Shown here: positions 1 through 13,193 of the stretch, piece after piece
Position numbering within the stretch: position 1 is the first letter of the stretch
How the letters are laid out: every line of letters begins with the position of its first letter
NCBI GenBank assembly: GCA_029721515.1
Contig: JAQQSB010001463.1
Coordinates: forward strand, 1 to 64,000
DNA from: Synanceia verrucosa
Taxonomy: Eukaryota > Chordata > Actinopteri > Perciformes > Synanceiidae
DNA length: 64,000 nucleotides
Reading direction: 5' to 3'
Made by a program: the position numbers and the translations under genes
The notes under the pieces: generated by a model
What the model was told of the DNA's origin: nothing
The model's database searches: none
What the model saw: the letters and a program-made list of their open reading frames with translations, nothing else

Positions 1-1283
1 TCAAAAAATTTCATGTCATAAAAAGTGCTGAAAATGCCTTCTTATGGCCTGTAGAGTGAATTCATGGGCTGATATCTGGGCAGAAAAGTGCCAAAGGCCA
101 TTTTTAGGACCTGAAAAATTAGAAAAAAAAAAATCATACGCAAGGTATGCCGAAAAAGTCAAGAAATTGTCAAAATTTCATGTCATAAAGAAGTGCTGAA
201 ATAATGCCTTCTTATGGCCTGTAGAGAGTGAATTCATGGTGATATCTGGGGAGAAAAGTGCCAAAAAGGCCATTTTAGGACCTGAAAAAAAATTAGAAAA
301 ATAAATCATACCGCGGTAATACTGTCCAGAAAAAGAATCAAAAAAATTGTCCAAAAAATTTCATGTCATAAAAGTGCTGAAAATGCCTTCTTGCCTGGCC
401 TGTAGAGTGAATTCATGTGTGGATATCTGGGGAAAAGAGTGCCAAAAAGGCCATTTTTAGGACATGAAAAATTTGAACAAATAAATCATACCAGCGGTAT
501 GCCGAAAAAGATCAAAAAACATTGTCAAAAAATTTCATGTCATAAAAAGTGCACTGAAAAATGCCTTCTTATGGCGTGTAGAGTAGAATTCATGGTGATA
601 TCTGGGGAGAAAAGTACCAAAAAGGCAATTTTTAGAGACATGGAAAAATTTGAAAAATAAATCATACCAGCGGTATGCGAAAAAGTCAAAAATTGTCAAA
701 AAATTTCATGTCATAAAAAGGGTGCTGAAATGCCTTCTTATGTGGCCTGTGAGGTGAGATTCATGTGGTGTGATATCTGGGCAGAGAAAAAGTGCCAAAA
801 GGCCATTTTTAGGACCTGAAAAAGAATTAGAAAAAAAAAATCATACACCCTTGGTATGCCGAAAAAGATCCAAAATTGTCAAAATTTCATGTCATAAAAA
901 GTGCTAGAAAATGCCTTCTTATGGCCTGTGGAGTGAATTCATGGTGATATCTGGGAGGCAGAAAAGTGCCCAAAAAAGGCCATTTTTAGGAACTGAAAAA
1001 TTTGAAAAATAAATCATACCGCGGTATGCCGAGAAGAAGTCAAAAATTGTCAAAAAATTTCATGTCATAAAAAGTGCTGAAAATGCCTTCTTATGGCCTG
1101 TAAGTGAATTCATATGGTGATATCTGGGCAGAAAAAGTGCCAAAAAGGGGCCATTTTTAGGACCACCTGAAAAATTAGGAAAAAATCATACTGCGCGGTA
1201 TGCCGAAAAAGTCAAAAATTGTCAAAAGAACGATTCATGTGTCATAAAAAGTGCTGAAAATGACTTCTTATGGCCAGTAGAGT
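1..1283 (+). repeat. Array block with over-long, indel-rich monomers
   Basis: EcoRI-phase starts at 58, 230, 409, 586, about 757, 935, 1106 and 1284 give units of 172, 179, 177, 171, 178, 171 and 178 bp, all longer than 166. The excess comes from scattered 1-3 base insertions, often copies of the neighbouring bases (GTAGAGAGTG, TTGCCTGGCCTG, GAGAAGAAGTC). Unit order and orientation are unchanged. The block ends abruptly: the next unit (1284-1449) is 166 bp. It may be an unpolished contig end or truly diverged DNA. Confidence 0.85.
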
Positions 1284-3824
1284 GAATTCATGGTGATATC
1301 TGGGGAGAAAAGTGCCAAAAAAGCCATTTTTTAGGACCTGAAAAAGTTGAAAAAAAAATCATACCGTGGTATGCCGAAAAAGTCAAAAATTGTCAAAAAA
1401 TTTCATGTCATAAAAAGTGCTGAAAATGCCTTCTTATGGACTGTAGAGTGAATTCATGTTGATATCTGGGGAGAAAAGTGCCAAAAAGGCCATGTTTTAG
1501 GAACTGAAAAATTTGAAAAATAAATCATACCGCGGTATGCCGAAAAAGTCAAAAATTGTCAAAAAATTTCATGTCATAAAAAGTGCTGAAAATGCCTTCT
1601 TATGGCCTGTAGAGTGAATTCATGTTGATATCTGGGGAGAAAAGTGCAAAAAAGGCCATTTTTTAGGACATCAAAAATTAGAAAAAAAAATCATACCGCG
1701 GTATGCCGAAAAAGTCAAAAATTGTCAAAAAATTTCATGTCATAAAAAGTGCTGAAAATGCCTTCTTATGGCCTGTGGAATGAATTCATGTTGATATCTG
1801 GGGAGAAAGGTGCAAAAAAGGCCATTTTTTAGGACATCAAAAATTAGAAAAAAATCATACCCTTGGTATGCCGAAAAGTCAAAAATTGTCAAAAAATTTC
1901 ATGTCATAAAAAGTGCTGAAAATGCCTTCTTATGGCCTGTAGAGTGAATTCATGGTGATATCTGGGGAGAAAAAGTGCCAGGCCATTTTTGGGACCTGAA
2001 AAATTAGAAAAAAAAATCATACCAGCGGTATGCCGAAAAAGTCAAAATTGTCAAAATTTCATGTCATAAAAAGTGCTGAAAAATGCCTTCTTATGGCGTG
2101 TAGAGTGAATTCATGGTGATATCTGGGCAGAAAAGTGCCAAAAGGCCATTTTTTAGGAACTGAAAAATTTGAAAAATAAATCATACCGCGGTATGCCGAA
2201 AAAGTCAAAAATTGTCAAAAAATTTCATGTCATAAAAAGTGCTGAAAATGCCTTCTTATGGCGTGTAGAGTGAATTCATGGTGATATCTGGGCAGAAAAG
2301 TGCCAAAAAGGCCATTTTTTAGGAACTGAAAAATTAGAAAAAAAAATCATACCGCGGTATGCCGAAAAAGTCAAAAATTGTGAAAAAATTTCATGTCATA
2401 AAAAGTGCTGAAAATGCCTTCTTATGGACTGTGGAATGAATTCATGTTGATATCTGGGGAGAAAAGTGCCAAAAAGGCCATTTTTTAGGAACTGAAAAAT
2501 TTGAAAAATAAATCATACCGCGGTATGCCGAAAAAGTCAAAAATTGTCAAAAAATTTCATGTCATAAAAAGTGCTGAAAATGCCTTCTTATGGCCTGTAG
2601 AGTGAATTCATGGTGATATCTGGGGAGAAAAGTGCAAAAAAGGCCATTTTTTAGGACCTGAAAAATTAGGAAAAAAAATCATACCGCGGTATGCCGAAAA
2701 AGTCAAAAATTGTCAAAAAATTTCATGTCATAAAAAGTGCTGAAAATGCCTTCTTATGGCCTGTAGAGTGAATTCATGGTGATAACTGGTCAGAAAAGTG
2801 CCAAAAGGCCATATTTTAGGACCTGAAAAAATAGAAAAAAAAATCATACCTCGTTATGCAGAAAAAGGAAAAAATTGTCAAAAAATTTCATGTCATAAAA
2901 AGTGCTGAAAATGCCTTCTTATGGCCTGTAGAATGAATTCATGGTGATATCTGGGCAGAAAAGTGCAAAAACGGCCATTTTTTAGAAAATCAAAAATTAG
3001 AAAAAATCATACCAGCGGTATGCCAAAAAGTCAAAAATTGTCAAAAAATTTCATGTCATAAAGTGCTGAAAATGCCTTCTTATGGCCTGTAGAGAGTGAA
3101 TTCATGGTGATATCTGGGCAGAAAAGTGCCAAAAAGGCCATTTTTAGGAACTGAAAAATTAGAAAAAAAATCATACCAGCGGTATGCAGAAAAAGTCAAA
3201 AATTGTGAAAAATTTCATGTCATAAAAAGTGCTGAAAATGCCTTCTTATGGCCTGTAGAGTGAATTCATGTTGATATCTGGGCAGAAAAGTGCCAAAAAA
3301 GGCCATTTTTAGGAACTGAAAAATTTGAAAAATAAATCATACCGCTTGGTATGCGAAAAAGTCAAAAATTGTCAAAAATTTCATGTCATAAAAAGTGCTG
3401 AAAATGCCTTCTTATGGCCTGTAGAGTGAATTCATGGTGATATCTGGGCAGAAAAGTGCCAAAAGGCCATTTTTTAGGACCTGAAAAATTAGGAAAAAAA
3501 ATCATACCGCGGTATGCCGAAAAAGTCAAAAATTGTCAAAAAATTTCATGTCATAAAAAGTGCTGAAAATGCCTTCTTATGGCCTGTAGAGTGAATTCAT
3601 GGTGATATCTGGGGAGAAAAGTGCAAAGGCCATTTTAGGACCTGAAAAATTAGAAAAAAAAATCATACCCTTGGTATGCCGAAAAAGTCAAAAATTGTTA
3701 AAAAAATTTCATGTCATAAAAAGTGCTGAAAATGCCTTCTTATGGCCTGTAAGAGAGTGAATTCATGGTGATATCTGGGCAGAAAAAGTGCCAAAAAGGC
3801 CATTTTTAGGACCTGAAAAATTAG

Positions 3825-3842
3825 AAAAAAAAAAAAAAAAAA
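3825..3842 (+). repeat. A18 homopolymer in the pre-palindrome tract
   Basis: The A-tract before the palindrome is normally about 8-9 bases and reaches 18 here. The unit also has AATCATAACTTAG in place of the left palindrome arm. Polymerase slippage in vivo and homopolymer miscalling are both possible. Confidence 0.8.
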
Positions 3843-6800
3843 TCATAACTTAGCCGTGGTATGCCGAAAAGTCAAAAAATTGTCAAAAATTTCATGTCAT
3901 AAAAAGTGCTGAAAATGCCTTCTTATGGCCTGTGGAGTAAATTCTTGTTGATATCTGGGGAGAAAAGGTGCAAAAAGGCCATTTTTAGGACCTGAAAAAT
4001 TAGAAAAAATCATACCGCGGTATGCCGAAAAAGTCAAAAATTGTCAAAAAATTTCATGTCATAAAAAGTGCTGAAAAATGCCTTCTTATGGCCTGTAGAG
4101 TGAATTCATGGTGATATCTGGGCAGAAAAGTGCAAAAAGGCCATTTTTAGGACATGAAAAATTAGAAAAAAAATCATACCATGGTATGCCGAAAAAGTCA
4201 AAAATTGTCAAAAAATTTCATGTCATAAAAAGTGCTGAAAAATGCCTTCTTATGGCCTGTAGAGTGAATTCATGTTGATATCTGGGCAGAAAGAAGTGCC
4301 AAAGGGCCATTTTTAGGACCTGAAAAATTAGAAAAATAAATCATACCCATGGTATGCCGAAAAAGTCAAAAATTGTCAAAAAATTTCATGTCATAAAAAG
4401 TGCTGAAAATGCCTTCTTATGGCCTGTGGAATGAATTCATGTTGATATCTGGGGAGAAAGGTGCAAAAAAGGCCATTTTTTAGGACATCAAAAATTAGAA
4501 AAAAAATCATACCGCGGTATGCCGAAAAAGTCAAAAATTGTCAAAAAATTTCATGTCATAAAAAGTGCTGAAAATGCCTTCTTATGGCCAGTAGAGTGAA
4601 TTCATGGTGATATCTGGGCAGAAAAGTGCCAAAAAGGCCATTTTTTAGGACCTGAAAAATTAGAAAAAAAAATCATACCGCGGTATGCCGAAAAAGTCAA
4701 AAATTGTCAAAAAATTTCATGTCATAAAAAGTGCTGAAAATGCCTTCTTATGGCCTGTAGAGTGAATTCATGGTGATATCTGGGCAGAAAAGTGCCAAAA
4801 AAGGCCATTTTTTAGGACCTGAAAAATTAGAAAAAAAAATCATACCGCGGTATGCCGAAAAAGTCAAAAATTGTCAAAAAATTTCATGTCATAAAAAGTG
4901 CTGAAAATGCCTTCTTATGGCCTGTAGAGTGAATTCATGTTGATATCTGGGGAGAAAAGTGCCAAAAAGGCCATTTTTTAGGAACTGAAAAATTTGAAAA
5001 ATAAATCATACCGCGGTATGCCGAAAAAGTCAAAAATTGTCAAAAAATTTCATGTCATAAAAAGTGCTGAAAATGCCTTCTTATGGCCTGTGGAGTGAAT
5101 TCATGTTGATATCTGGGGAGAAAAGTGCAAAAAAGGCCATTTTTTTAGGAACTGAAAAATTAGAAAAAAATCATACCGTGCGGTATGCCGAAAAAGTCAA
5201 AAATTGTCAAAAATTTCATGTCATAAAAAGTGCTGAAAATGCCTTCTTATGGCCTGTAGAGTGAATTCATGTGGTGATATCTGGGCAGAAAAAGTGCCAA
5301 AAAGGCCATTTTTAGGACCTGAAAAATTTGAAAAAAAAAATCATACCCACAGTATGCCGAAAAAGTCAAAATTGTCAAAAAATTTCATGTCATAAAAAGT
5401 GCTGAAAATGCCTTCTTATGGCCTGTAGAGGTGAATTCATGGTGATATCTGGGGAGAAAAAGTGCAAAAAGGCCATTTTTAGGACCTGAAAAATTTGAAA
5501 AAAAATCATACCATGGTATGCCGAAAAAGTCAAAAAATTGTCAAAAATTTCATGTCATAAAAAGTGCTGAAAATGCCTTCTTATGGCCTGTGGAGTGAAT
5601 TCATGGTGATATCTGGGCAGAAAAGGTGCCAAAGGCCATTTTTAGGACATCTGAAAAATTAGAAAAAATCATACCGCGGTATGCCGAAAAAGTCAAAAAT
5701 TGTCAAAAATTTCATGTCATAAAAAGTGCTGAAAAATGCCTTCTTATGGCCTGTAGAGTGAATTCATGGTGATATCTGGGCAGAAAAAGTGCCAAAAGGC
5801 CATTTTTGGGACCTGAAAAATTAGAAAAAAAAATCATACCCAGCGGTATGCGAAAAAGTCAAAAATTGTCAAAAAAATTGCATGACATAAAAAGTAATGA
5901 AAATGCCTTCTTATGGCCTGTGGAATGAATTCATGTTGATTTCTTGGGAGAAAAAGTGCCAAAGGCCATTTTAGGACCTGAAAAATTTGAAAAAAAAATC
6001 ATACCCATGGTATGACGAAAAAGTCAAAAATTGTCAAAAAATTTCATGTCATAAAAAGTGCTGAAAATGCCTACTTATGGCCTGTAGAGTGAATTCATGT
6101 TGGTGATATCTGGGAGAGAAAAAGTGCAAAAAGGCCATTTTTAGGACCTGAAAAATTAGAAAAAAAATCATACCCTTGGTATGCGAAAAAAGTCAAAAAT
6201 TGTCAAAAAATTTCATGTCATAAAAAGTGCTGAAAATGCCTTCTTATGGCCTGTAGAGTGAATTCATGGTGATATCTGGGGAGAAAAGTGCCAAAGGCCA
6301 TTTTTAGGACCTGAAAAATTTGAAAAAAAATCATACAGCGGTATGCCGAAAAAGTCAAAAATTGTCAAAAAATTTCATGTCATAAAAAGTGCTGAAAATG
6401 CCTTCTTATGGCCTGTAGAGTGAATTCATGGTGATATCTGGGCAGAAAGTGCCAAAAAGGCCATTTTTTAGGACCTGAAAAATTAGAAAAAAAAGTCATA
6501 CCGCGGTATGTCATGAAAAAGTAAAAAATTGTCAAAAATTTCATGTCATAAAAAGTGCTGAAAATGCCTTCTTATGGCCTGTAGAGTGAATTCATGGTGA
6601 TATCTGGGCAGAAAAGTGCCAAAAAGGCCATTTTTTAGGACCTGAAAAATTAGAAAAAAAAATCATACCGCGGTATGCCGAGAAAGTCAAAAATTGTCAA
6701 AAAATTTCATGTCATAAAAAGTGCTGAAAATGCCTTCTTATGGCCTGTGGAGTGAATTCATGTTGATATCTGGGGAGAAAAGTGCAAAAAAGGCCATTTT

Positions 6801-7385
6801 TTAGGACATCAAAAATTAGAAAAAAAATCATACCGCGGTATGCCGAAAAAGTCAAAAATTGTCAAAAAATTTCATGTCATAAAAAGTGCTGAAAATGCCT
6901 TCTTATGGCCAGTAGAGTGAATTCATAGTGATATCTGGGGAGAAAAGTGCCAAAAAGGCCATTTTTTAGGACCTGAAAAATTAGAAAAAAAAATCATACC
7001 ACGGTATGCCGAAAAAGTCAAAAATTGTCAAAAAATTTCATGTCATAAAAAGTGCTGAAAATGCCTTCTTATGGCCTGTAGAGTGAATTCATGGTGATAT
7101 CTGGGCAGAAAAGTGCCAAAAAGGCCATTTTTTAGGACCTGAAAAATTAGAAAAAAAATCATACCGCGGTATGCCGAAAAAGTCAAAAATTGTCAAAAAA
7201 TTTCATGTCATAAAAAGTGCTGAAAATGCCTTCTTATGGCCTGTAGAGTGAATTCATGGTGATATCTGGGCAGAAAAGTGCCAAAAAGGCCATTTTTTAG
7301 GACCTGAAAAATTAGAAAAAAAAAATCATACCGCGGTATGCCGAAAAAGTCAAAAATTGTCAAAAAAATTTCATGTCATAAAAAG

Positions 7386-7398
7386 TGCTGTTAAAGCC
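7386..7398 (+). repeat. Rare haplotype TGCTGTTAAAGCC, copy 1
   Basis: TGCTGTTAAAGCC replaces TGCTGAAAATGCC and is preceded by an A7 tract before TTTCATG. The same combination recurs at 27518-27530. Confidence 0.85.
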
Positions 7399-10300
7399 TT
7401 CTTATGGCCTGTAGAGTGAATTCATGGTGATCTCTGGGGAGAAAAGTGCCAAAAATGCCATTTTTTAGAACCTGAAAAATTTGAAAAAAAAATCATACCG
7501 CGGTATGCCGAAAAAGTCAAAAATTGTCAAAAAATTTCATGTCATAAAAAGTGCTGAAAATGCCTTCTTATGGCCTGTAGAGTGAATTCATGGTGATATC
7601 TGGGGAGAAAAGTGCAAAAAAGGCCATTTTTAGGACCTGAAAAATTAGAAAAAAATCATACCAGCGGTATGCCGAAAAAGTCAAAAATTGTCAAAAAATT
7701 TCATGTCATAAAAAGTGCTGAAAATGCCTTCTTATGGCCTGTAGAGTGAATTCATGGTGATATCTGGGCAGAAATGTGCCAAAAGGCCATTTTTTAGGAC
7801 CTGAAAAATTTGAAAAAAAAATCATACCAGCGGTATGCCGAAAAAGTCAAAAATTGTCAAAAATTTCATGTCATAAAAAGTGCTGAAAATGCCTTCTTAT
7901 GGCCTGTAGAGTGAATTCATGGTGATATCTGGGCAGAAAAAGTGCCAAAAAGGCCATTTTTAGGACCTGAAAAATTAGAAAAAAAAAAAATCATAGCAGC
8001 GGTATGCCGAGAAAGTCAAAAATTGTCAAAAAATTTCATGTCAAAAAAAGTGCTGAAAATGCCTTCTTATGGCCTGTAGAGTGAATTCATGGTGATATCC
8101 GGGCAGAAAAGTGCCAAAAGGCCATTTTTAGGACCTGAAAAATTAGAAAAAAAATCATACCATGGTATGCCGAAAAAGTCAAAAATTGTCAAAAAATTTC
8201 ATGTCATAAAAGTGCTGAAAATGCCTTCTTATGGCCTGTAGAGTGAATTCATGTTGATATCTGGGGAGAAAAAGTGCCAAAAAGGCCATTTTTAGGACCT
8301 GAAAAATTAGAAAAAAAAAATCATGCAGTATGCTGAAAAAGTCAAAAATTGTCAAAAAATTTCATGTCATAAAGTGCTGAAAATGCCTTCTTATGGCCTG
8401 TAGAGTGAATTCATGGTGATATCTGGGCAGAAAAGTGCCAAAGGCCATTTTTGGGACCTGAAAAATTGAAAAAAAATCATACCAGCGGTATGCCGAAAAA
8501 GTCAAAAATTGTCAAAAAATTTCATATCATATAAACTGCTGAAAATGCCTTCTTATGGCCTGTAGAGTGAATTCATGGTGATATCTGGGCAGAAAAGTGC
8601 CAAAAAGGCCATTTTTTAGGACCTGAAAAATTAGAAAAAAATCATACCGCGGTATGCCGAAAAAGTCAAAAATTGTCAAAAAATTTCATGTCATAAAAAG
8701 TGCTGAAAATGCCTTCTTATGGCCTGTAGAGTGAATTCATGGTGATATCTGGGCAGAAAAGTGCCAAAAAGGCCATTTTTTAGGACATCAAAAATTAGAA
8801 AAAAAAATCATACCGCGGTATGCCGAAAAAGTCAAAAATTGTCAAAAAATTTCATGTCATAAAAAGTGCTGAAAATGCCTTCTTATGGCCTGTAGAGTGA
8901 ATTCATGGTGATATCTGGGGAGAAAAGTGCAAAAAGCCCATTTTTTAGGACCTGAAAAATTAGAAAAAAAAATCATACCGCGGTATGCCGAAAAAGTCAA
9001 AATTTGTCAAAACATTTCATGTCATAAAAAGTGCTGAAAATGCCTTCTTATTGCCTGTAGAGTGAATTCATGGTGATATCTGGGCAGAAAAGTGCCAAAG
9101 GCCATTTTTAGGACCTGAAAAATTAGAAAAAATAAATCATACATGGTATGCGAAAAAGTCAAACATTGTCAAAAAATTTCATGTCATAAAAAGTGCTGAA
9201 AATGCCTTCTTATGGCCTGTAGAGTGAATTCATGTTGATATCTGGGGAGAAAAGTGCCAAAGGCCATTTTTAGGACCTGAAAAATTTGAAAAATAAATCA
9301 TACGGTATGCCGAAAAGTCAAAAATTGTCAAAAATTTCATGTCATAAAAAGTGCTGAAAATGCCTTCTTATGGCCTGTAGAATGAATTCATGGTGATATC
9401 TGGGCAGAAAAGTGCAAAAACGGCCATTTTTTAGGACCTGAAAAATTAGAAAAAAAAAAAATCATACCGCGGTATGCCGAAAAAGTCAAAAATTGTCAAA
9501 AAATTTCATGTCATAAAAAGTGCTGAAAATGCCTTCTTATGGCCTGTAGAGTGAATTCATGGTGATATCTGGGGAGAAAAGTACCAAAAAGGCCATTTTT
9601 TAGGACCTGAAAAATTAGAAAAATAAATCATACCGCGGTATGTCGAAAAAGTCAAAAATTGTCAAAAAATATCATGTCATAAAAAGTGCTGAAAATCCTT
9701 CTTATGGCCAGTAGAGTGAATTCATGGTGATCTCTGGCGAGAAAAGGGCCAAAAAGGCCATTTTTTGGAACCTGAAAAATTAGAAAAAAAAATCATACCG
9801 CGGTATGCCGAAAAAGTCAAAAATTGTCAAAAAATTTCATGTCATAAAAAGTGCTGAAAATGCCTTCTTATGGCCTGTAGAGTGAATTCATGGTGATATC
9901 TGGGCAGAAAAGTGCCAAAAAGGCCATTTTTTTAGGACCTGAAAAATTAGGAAAAAAAAATCATACCGTGGTATACCGAAAAAGTCAAAAATTGTCAAAA
10001 TATTTCATGTCATAAAAAGTGCTGAAAATGCCTTCTTATGGCCTGTAGAGTGAATTCATGGTGATATCTGGGGAGAAAAGTACCAAAAAGGCCATTTTTT
10101 AGGACCTGAAAAATTTGAAAAATAAATCATACCGCGGTATGCCGAAAAAGTCAAAAATTGTCAAAAAATTTCATGTCATAAAAAGTGCTGAAAATGCCTT
10201 CTTATGGCCTGTAGAGTGAATTCATGTTGATATCTGGGGAGAAAAGTGCCAAAAAGGCCATTTTTAGGACCTGAAAAATTAGAAAAAAAAATCATACCCT

Positions 10301-12780
10301 TGGGTATGCGAAAAATTCAAAAATTGTCAAAAAATTTCATGTCATAAAAAGTGCTGAAAATGCCTTCTTATGGCCTGTAGAGTGAATTCATGGTGATATC
10401 TGGGCAGAAAAGTGCCAAAAAGGCCATTTTTTAGGAACTGAAAAATTAGAAAAAAAATCATACCGCGGTATGCCGAAAAAGTCAAAAATTGTCAAAAATT
10501 TCATGTCATAAAAAGTGCTGAAAATGCCTTCTTATGGCCTGTAGAGTGAATTCATGGTGATATCTGGGCAGAAAAGTGCCAAAAAGGCCATTTTTTAGGA
10601 CCTGAAAAATTTGAAAAAAAAAATCATACCGCGGTATGCCGAAAAAGTCAAAAATTGTCAAAAAATTTCATGTCATAAAAAGTGCTGAAAATGCCTTCTT
10701 ATGGCCTGTAGAGTGAATTCATGGTGATATCTGGGGAGAAAAGTGCCAAAAAGGCCATTTTTTAGGACCTTAAAAATTAGAAAAAAAAATCATACCGCGG
10801 TATGCCGAAAAAGTCAAAAATTGTCAAAAAATTTCATGTCATAAAAAGTGCTGAAAATGCCTTCTTATGGCCTGTAGAGTGAATTCATGGTGATATCTGG
10901 GCAGAAAAGTGCCAAAGGCCATTTTTAGGACCTGAAAAATTAGAAAAAAATCATACCGCGGTATGCCGAAAAAGTCAAAAATTGTCAAAAATTTCATGTC
11001 ATAAAAAGTGCTGAAAAATGCCTTCTTATGGCCTGTAGAGAGTGAATTCATGTTGATATCTGGGGAGAAAAGTGCCAAAAAGGCCATTTTTTAGGAGCTG
11101 AAAAATTTGAAAAATAAATCATACCACGGTGTGCCGAAAAAGTCAAAAACTGTCAAAAAATTTCATGTCATAAAAAGTGCTGAAAATGCCTTCTTATGGC
11201 CAGTAGAGTGAATTCATGGTGATATCTGGAGAGAAAAGTACCAAAAAGGTCATTTTTTAGGACATCATAATTTAGAAAAAATAAATCATACATGGTATGC
11301 CGAAAAAGTCAAAAATTGTCAAAAATTTCATGTCATAAAAAGTGCTGAAAATGCCTTCTTATGGCCTGTAGAGTGAATTCATGGTGATATCTGGGCAGAA
11401 AAAGTGCCAAAGGCCATTTTTAGGACCTGAAAAAATTAGAAAAAAAAAAAATCATACCCTTGGTATGCCGAAAAAGGCAAAACTTGTCAAAAAATTTCAT
11501 GTCATAAAAAGTGCTGAAAATGCCTTCTTATGGCCTGTAGAGTGAATTCATGGTGATATCTGGGGAGAAAAATGCAAAAAAGGCAATTTTTTAGGACGTC
11601 AAAAATTTGAAAAATAAATCATACCGCGGTATGCCGAAAAAGTCAAAAATTGTCAAAAAATTTCATGTCATAAAAAGTGCTGAAAATGCCTTCTTATGGC
11701 GTGTAGAGTGAATTCATGGTGATATCTAGGGAGAAAAGTCCCAAAAGGCCATTTTAGGACCTGAAAAAATTAAAAAAAAATCATACCGCGGTATGCGAAA
11801 AAGTCAAAAATTGTCAAAAAATTTCATGTCATAAAAAGTGCTGAAAATGCATTCTTATGGCCTGTAGAGTGAATTCATGTTGATATCTGGGGAGAAAAGT
11901 GCAAAAAAGGCCATTTTTTAGAACATCAAAATTTAGAAAAAAAAAAAATCATACCGCGGTATGCCGAAAAAGTCAATAATTGTCAAAAAATTTCATGTCA
12001 TAAAAAGTGCTGAAAAAGCCTTCTTATGGCCTGTAGGGTGAATTCATGGTGATATCTGGGCAGAAAAGTGCCAAAAGGCCATTTTAGGACCTGAAAAATT
12101 AGAAAAAAAAAATCATACCGCGGTATGCCGAAAAAGTCAAAAATTGTCAAAAATTTCATGTCATAAAAAGTGCTGAAAATGCCTTCTTATGGCCTGTAGA
12201 GTGAATTCATGGTGATATCTGGGCAGAAAAAGTGCAAAAAGGCCATTTTTAGGACCTGAAAAATTAGAAAAAAAAAATCATACCAGCGGTATGCCGAGAA
12301 AAAGTCAAAAATTGTCAAAAATTTCATGTCATAAAAAGTGCTGAAAATGCCTTCTTATGGCCTGTAGAGTGAATTCATGTTGATATCTGGGCAGAAAAAG
12401 TGCAAAAGGCCATTTTTAGGACATCAAAAATTAGAAAAAAAATCATACCGCGGTATGCCGAAAAAGTAAAATATTGTCAAAAAATTTCATGTCATATAAA
12501 GTGCTGAAAATGCCTTCTTATGGCCTGTAGAGTGAATTCATGGTGATATCTGGGGAGAAAAGTGCCATGAAGGCCATTTTTTAGGACCTGAAAAATTAGG
12601 AAAAAAAACATACCGTGGTATGCCGAAAAAGTCAAAAATTGTCAAAAAATTTCATGTCATAAAAAGTGCTGAAAATGGCTTCTTATTGCCTGTAGAGTGA
12701 ATTCATGGTGATATCTGGGGAGAAAAGTACCAAAGGCCATTTTAGGACCTGAAAAATTAGAAAAAAATCATACCCTTGGT

Positions 12781-13012
12781 ATGCCGAAAAAGTCAAAAAT
12801 TGTCAAAAAATTTCATGTCATAAAAAGTGCTGAAAATGCCTAGTTATTGCCTGTAGTGTGAATTCATGGTGATATCTGGGCAGAAAAGTGCCAAAAAAGC
12901 CATTTTTTAGGACCTGAAAAAGTTGAAAAAAAAATCATACCGTGGTATGCCGAAAAAGTCAAAAATTGTCAAAAAATTTCATGTCATAAAAAGTGCTGAA
13001 AATGCCTTCTTA
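12781..13012 (+). repeat. 232-bp segment identical to 23528-23759
   Basis: The two segments are identical by direct reading, including diagnostic rare changes: CCTAGTTATTGCC, GTAGTGTG, CCAAAAAAGCC, GAAAAAGTTG and a CGTGG palindrome core. Identity stops at 13013 (T versus G). The offset is 10,747 bp, about 65 monomers. A third, slightly changed copy lies at 60129-60240. Confidence 0.9.
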
Positions 13013-13025
13013 TGGCCTGTAGAGT

Positions 13026-13193
13026 GAATTCATGGTGATATCTGGGCAGAAAAGTGCAAAAAAGGCCATTTTTTAGAAACTGAAAAATTGAAAAAAAAAA
13101 AATGATACCGTGGTATGCCGAGAAAGTCAAAAATTGTCAAAAAATTTCATGTCATAAAAAGTGCTGAAAATGCCTTCTTATGGCCTGTAGAGT
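13026..13193 (+). repeat. Variant monomer (168 bp), relative of 26390-26725
   Basis: This unit has GTGCAAAAAAGG, TTTTTTAGAAACTG, AAATTGAAAA, a CGTGG palindrome core and GCCGAGAAAG together. The same combination occurs twice in tandem 13.4 kb downstream. A single extra change (ATGATACC) marks this copy. Confidence 0.85.

Larger units (their letters stand above)
1284..7640 (+). repeat. Array block, mixed regular and compact monomers, GGAACTG-rich
   Basis: Regular units (1284-3040, 4391-5200, 6521-7640) alternate with compact or indel-bearing ones (3041-4390, 5201-6520). The variant GGAACTGAAAAATTTG, often followed by AAAAATAAATC, is frequent here (near 1500, 2155, 2486, 4980). The GGACATC variant occurs near 1670, 1830, 4485 and 6805. 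No gene or other element is present. The longest A-run I noticed in the window, 18 bases, is at 3825-3842. Confidence 0.9.

Noticed and set aside
415..660. Open reading frames of 60-99 codons on both strands (for example 415-660 +, 16649-16945 -, 41181-41480 -, 57918-58139 -)
   Set aside because: All are translations of the satellite: + frames end in FHVIKSAENAFLWPVE and - frames repeat HHEFTLQAIRRHFQHF and MKFLTIFDFFGIP. The 166-bp unit shifts frame at each copy, so such frames survive only where indels restore phase. None extends past about two units, and start and stop codons fall at fixed monomer positions.
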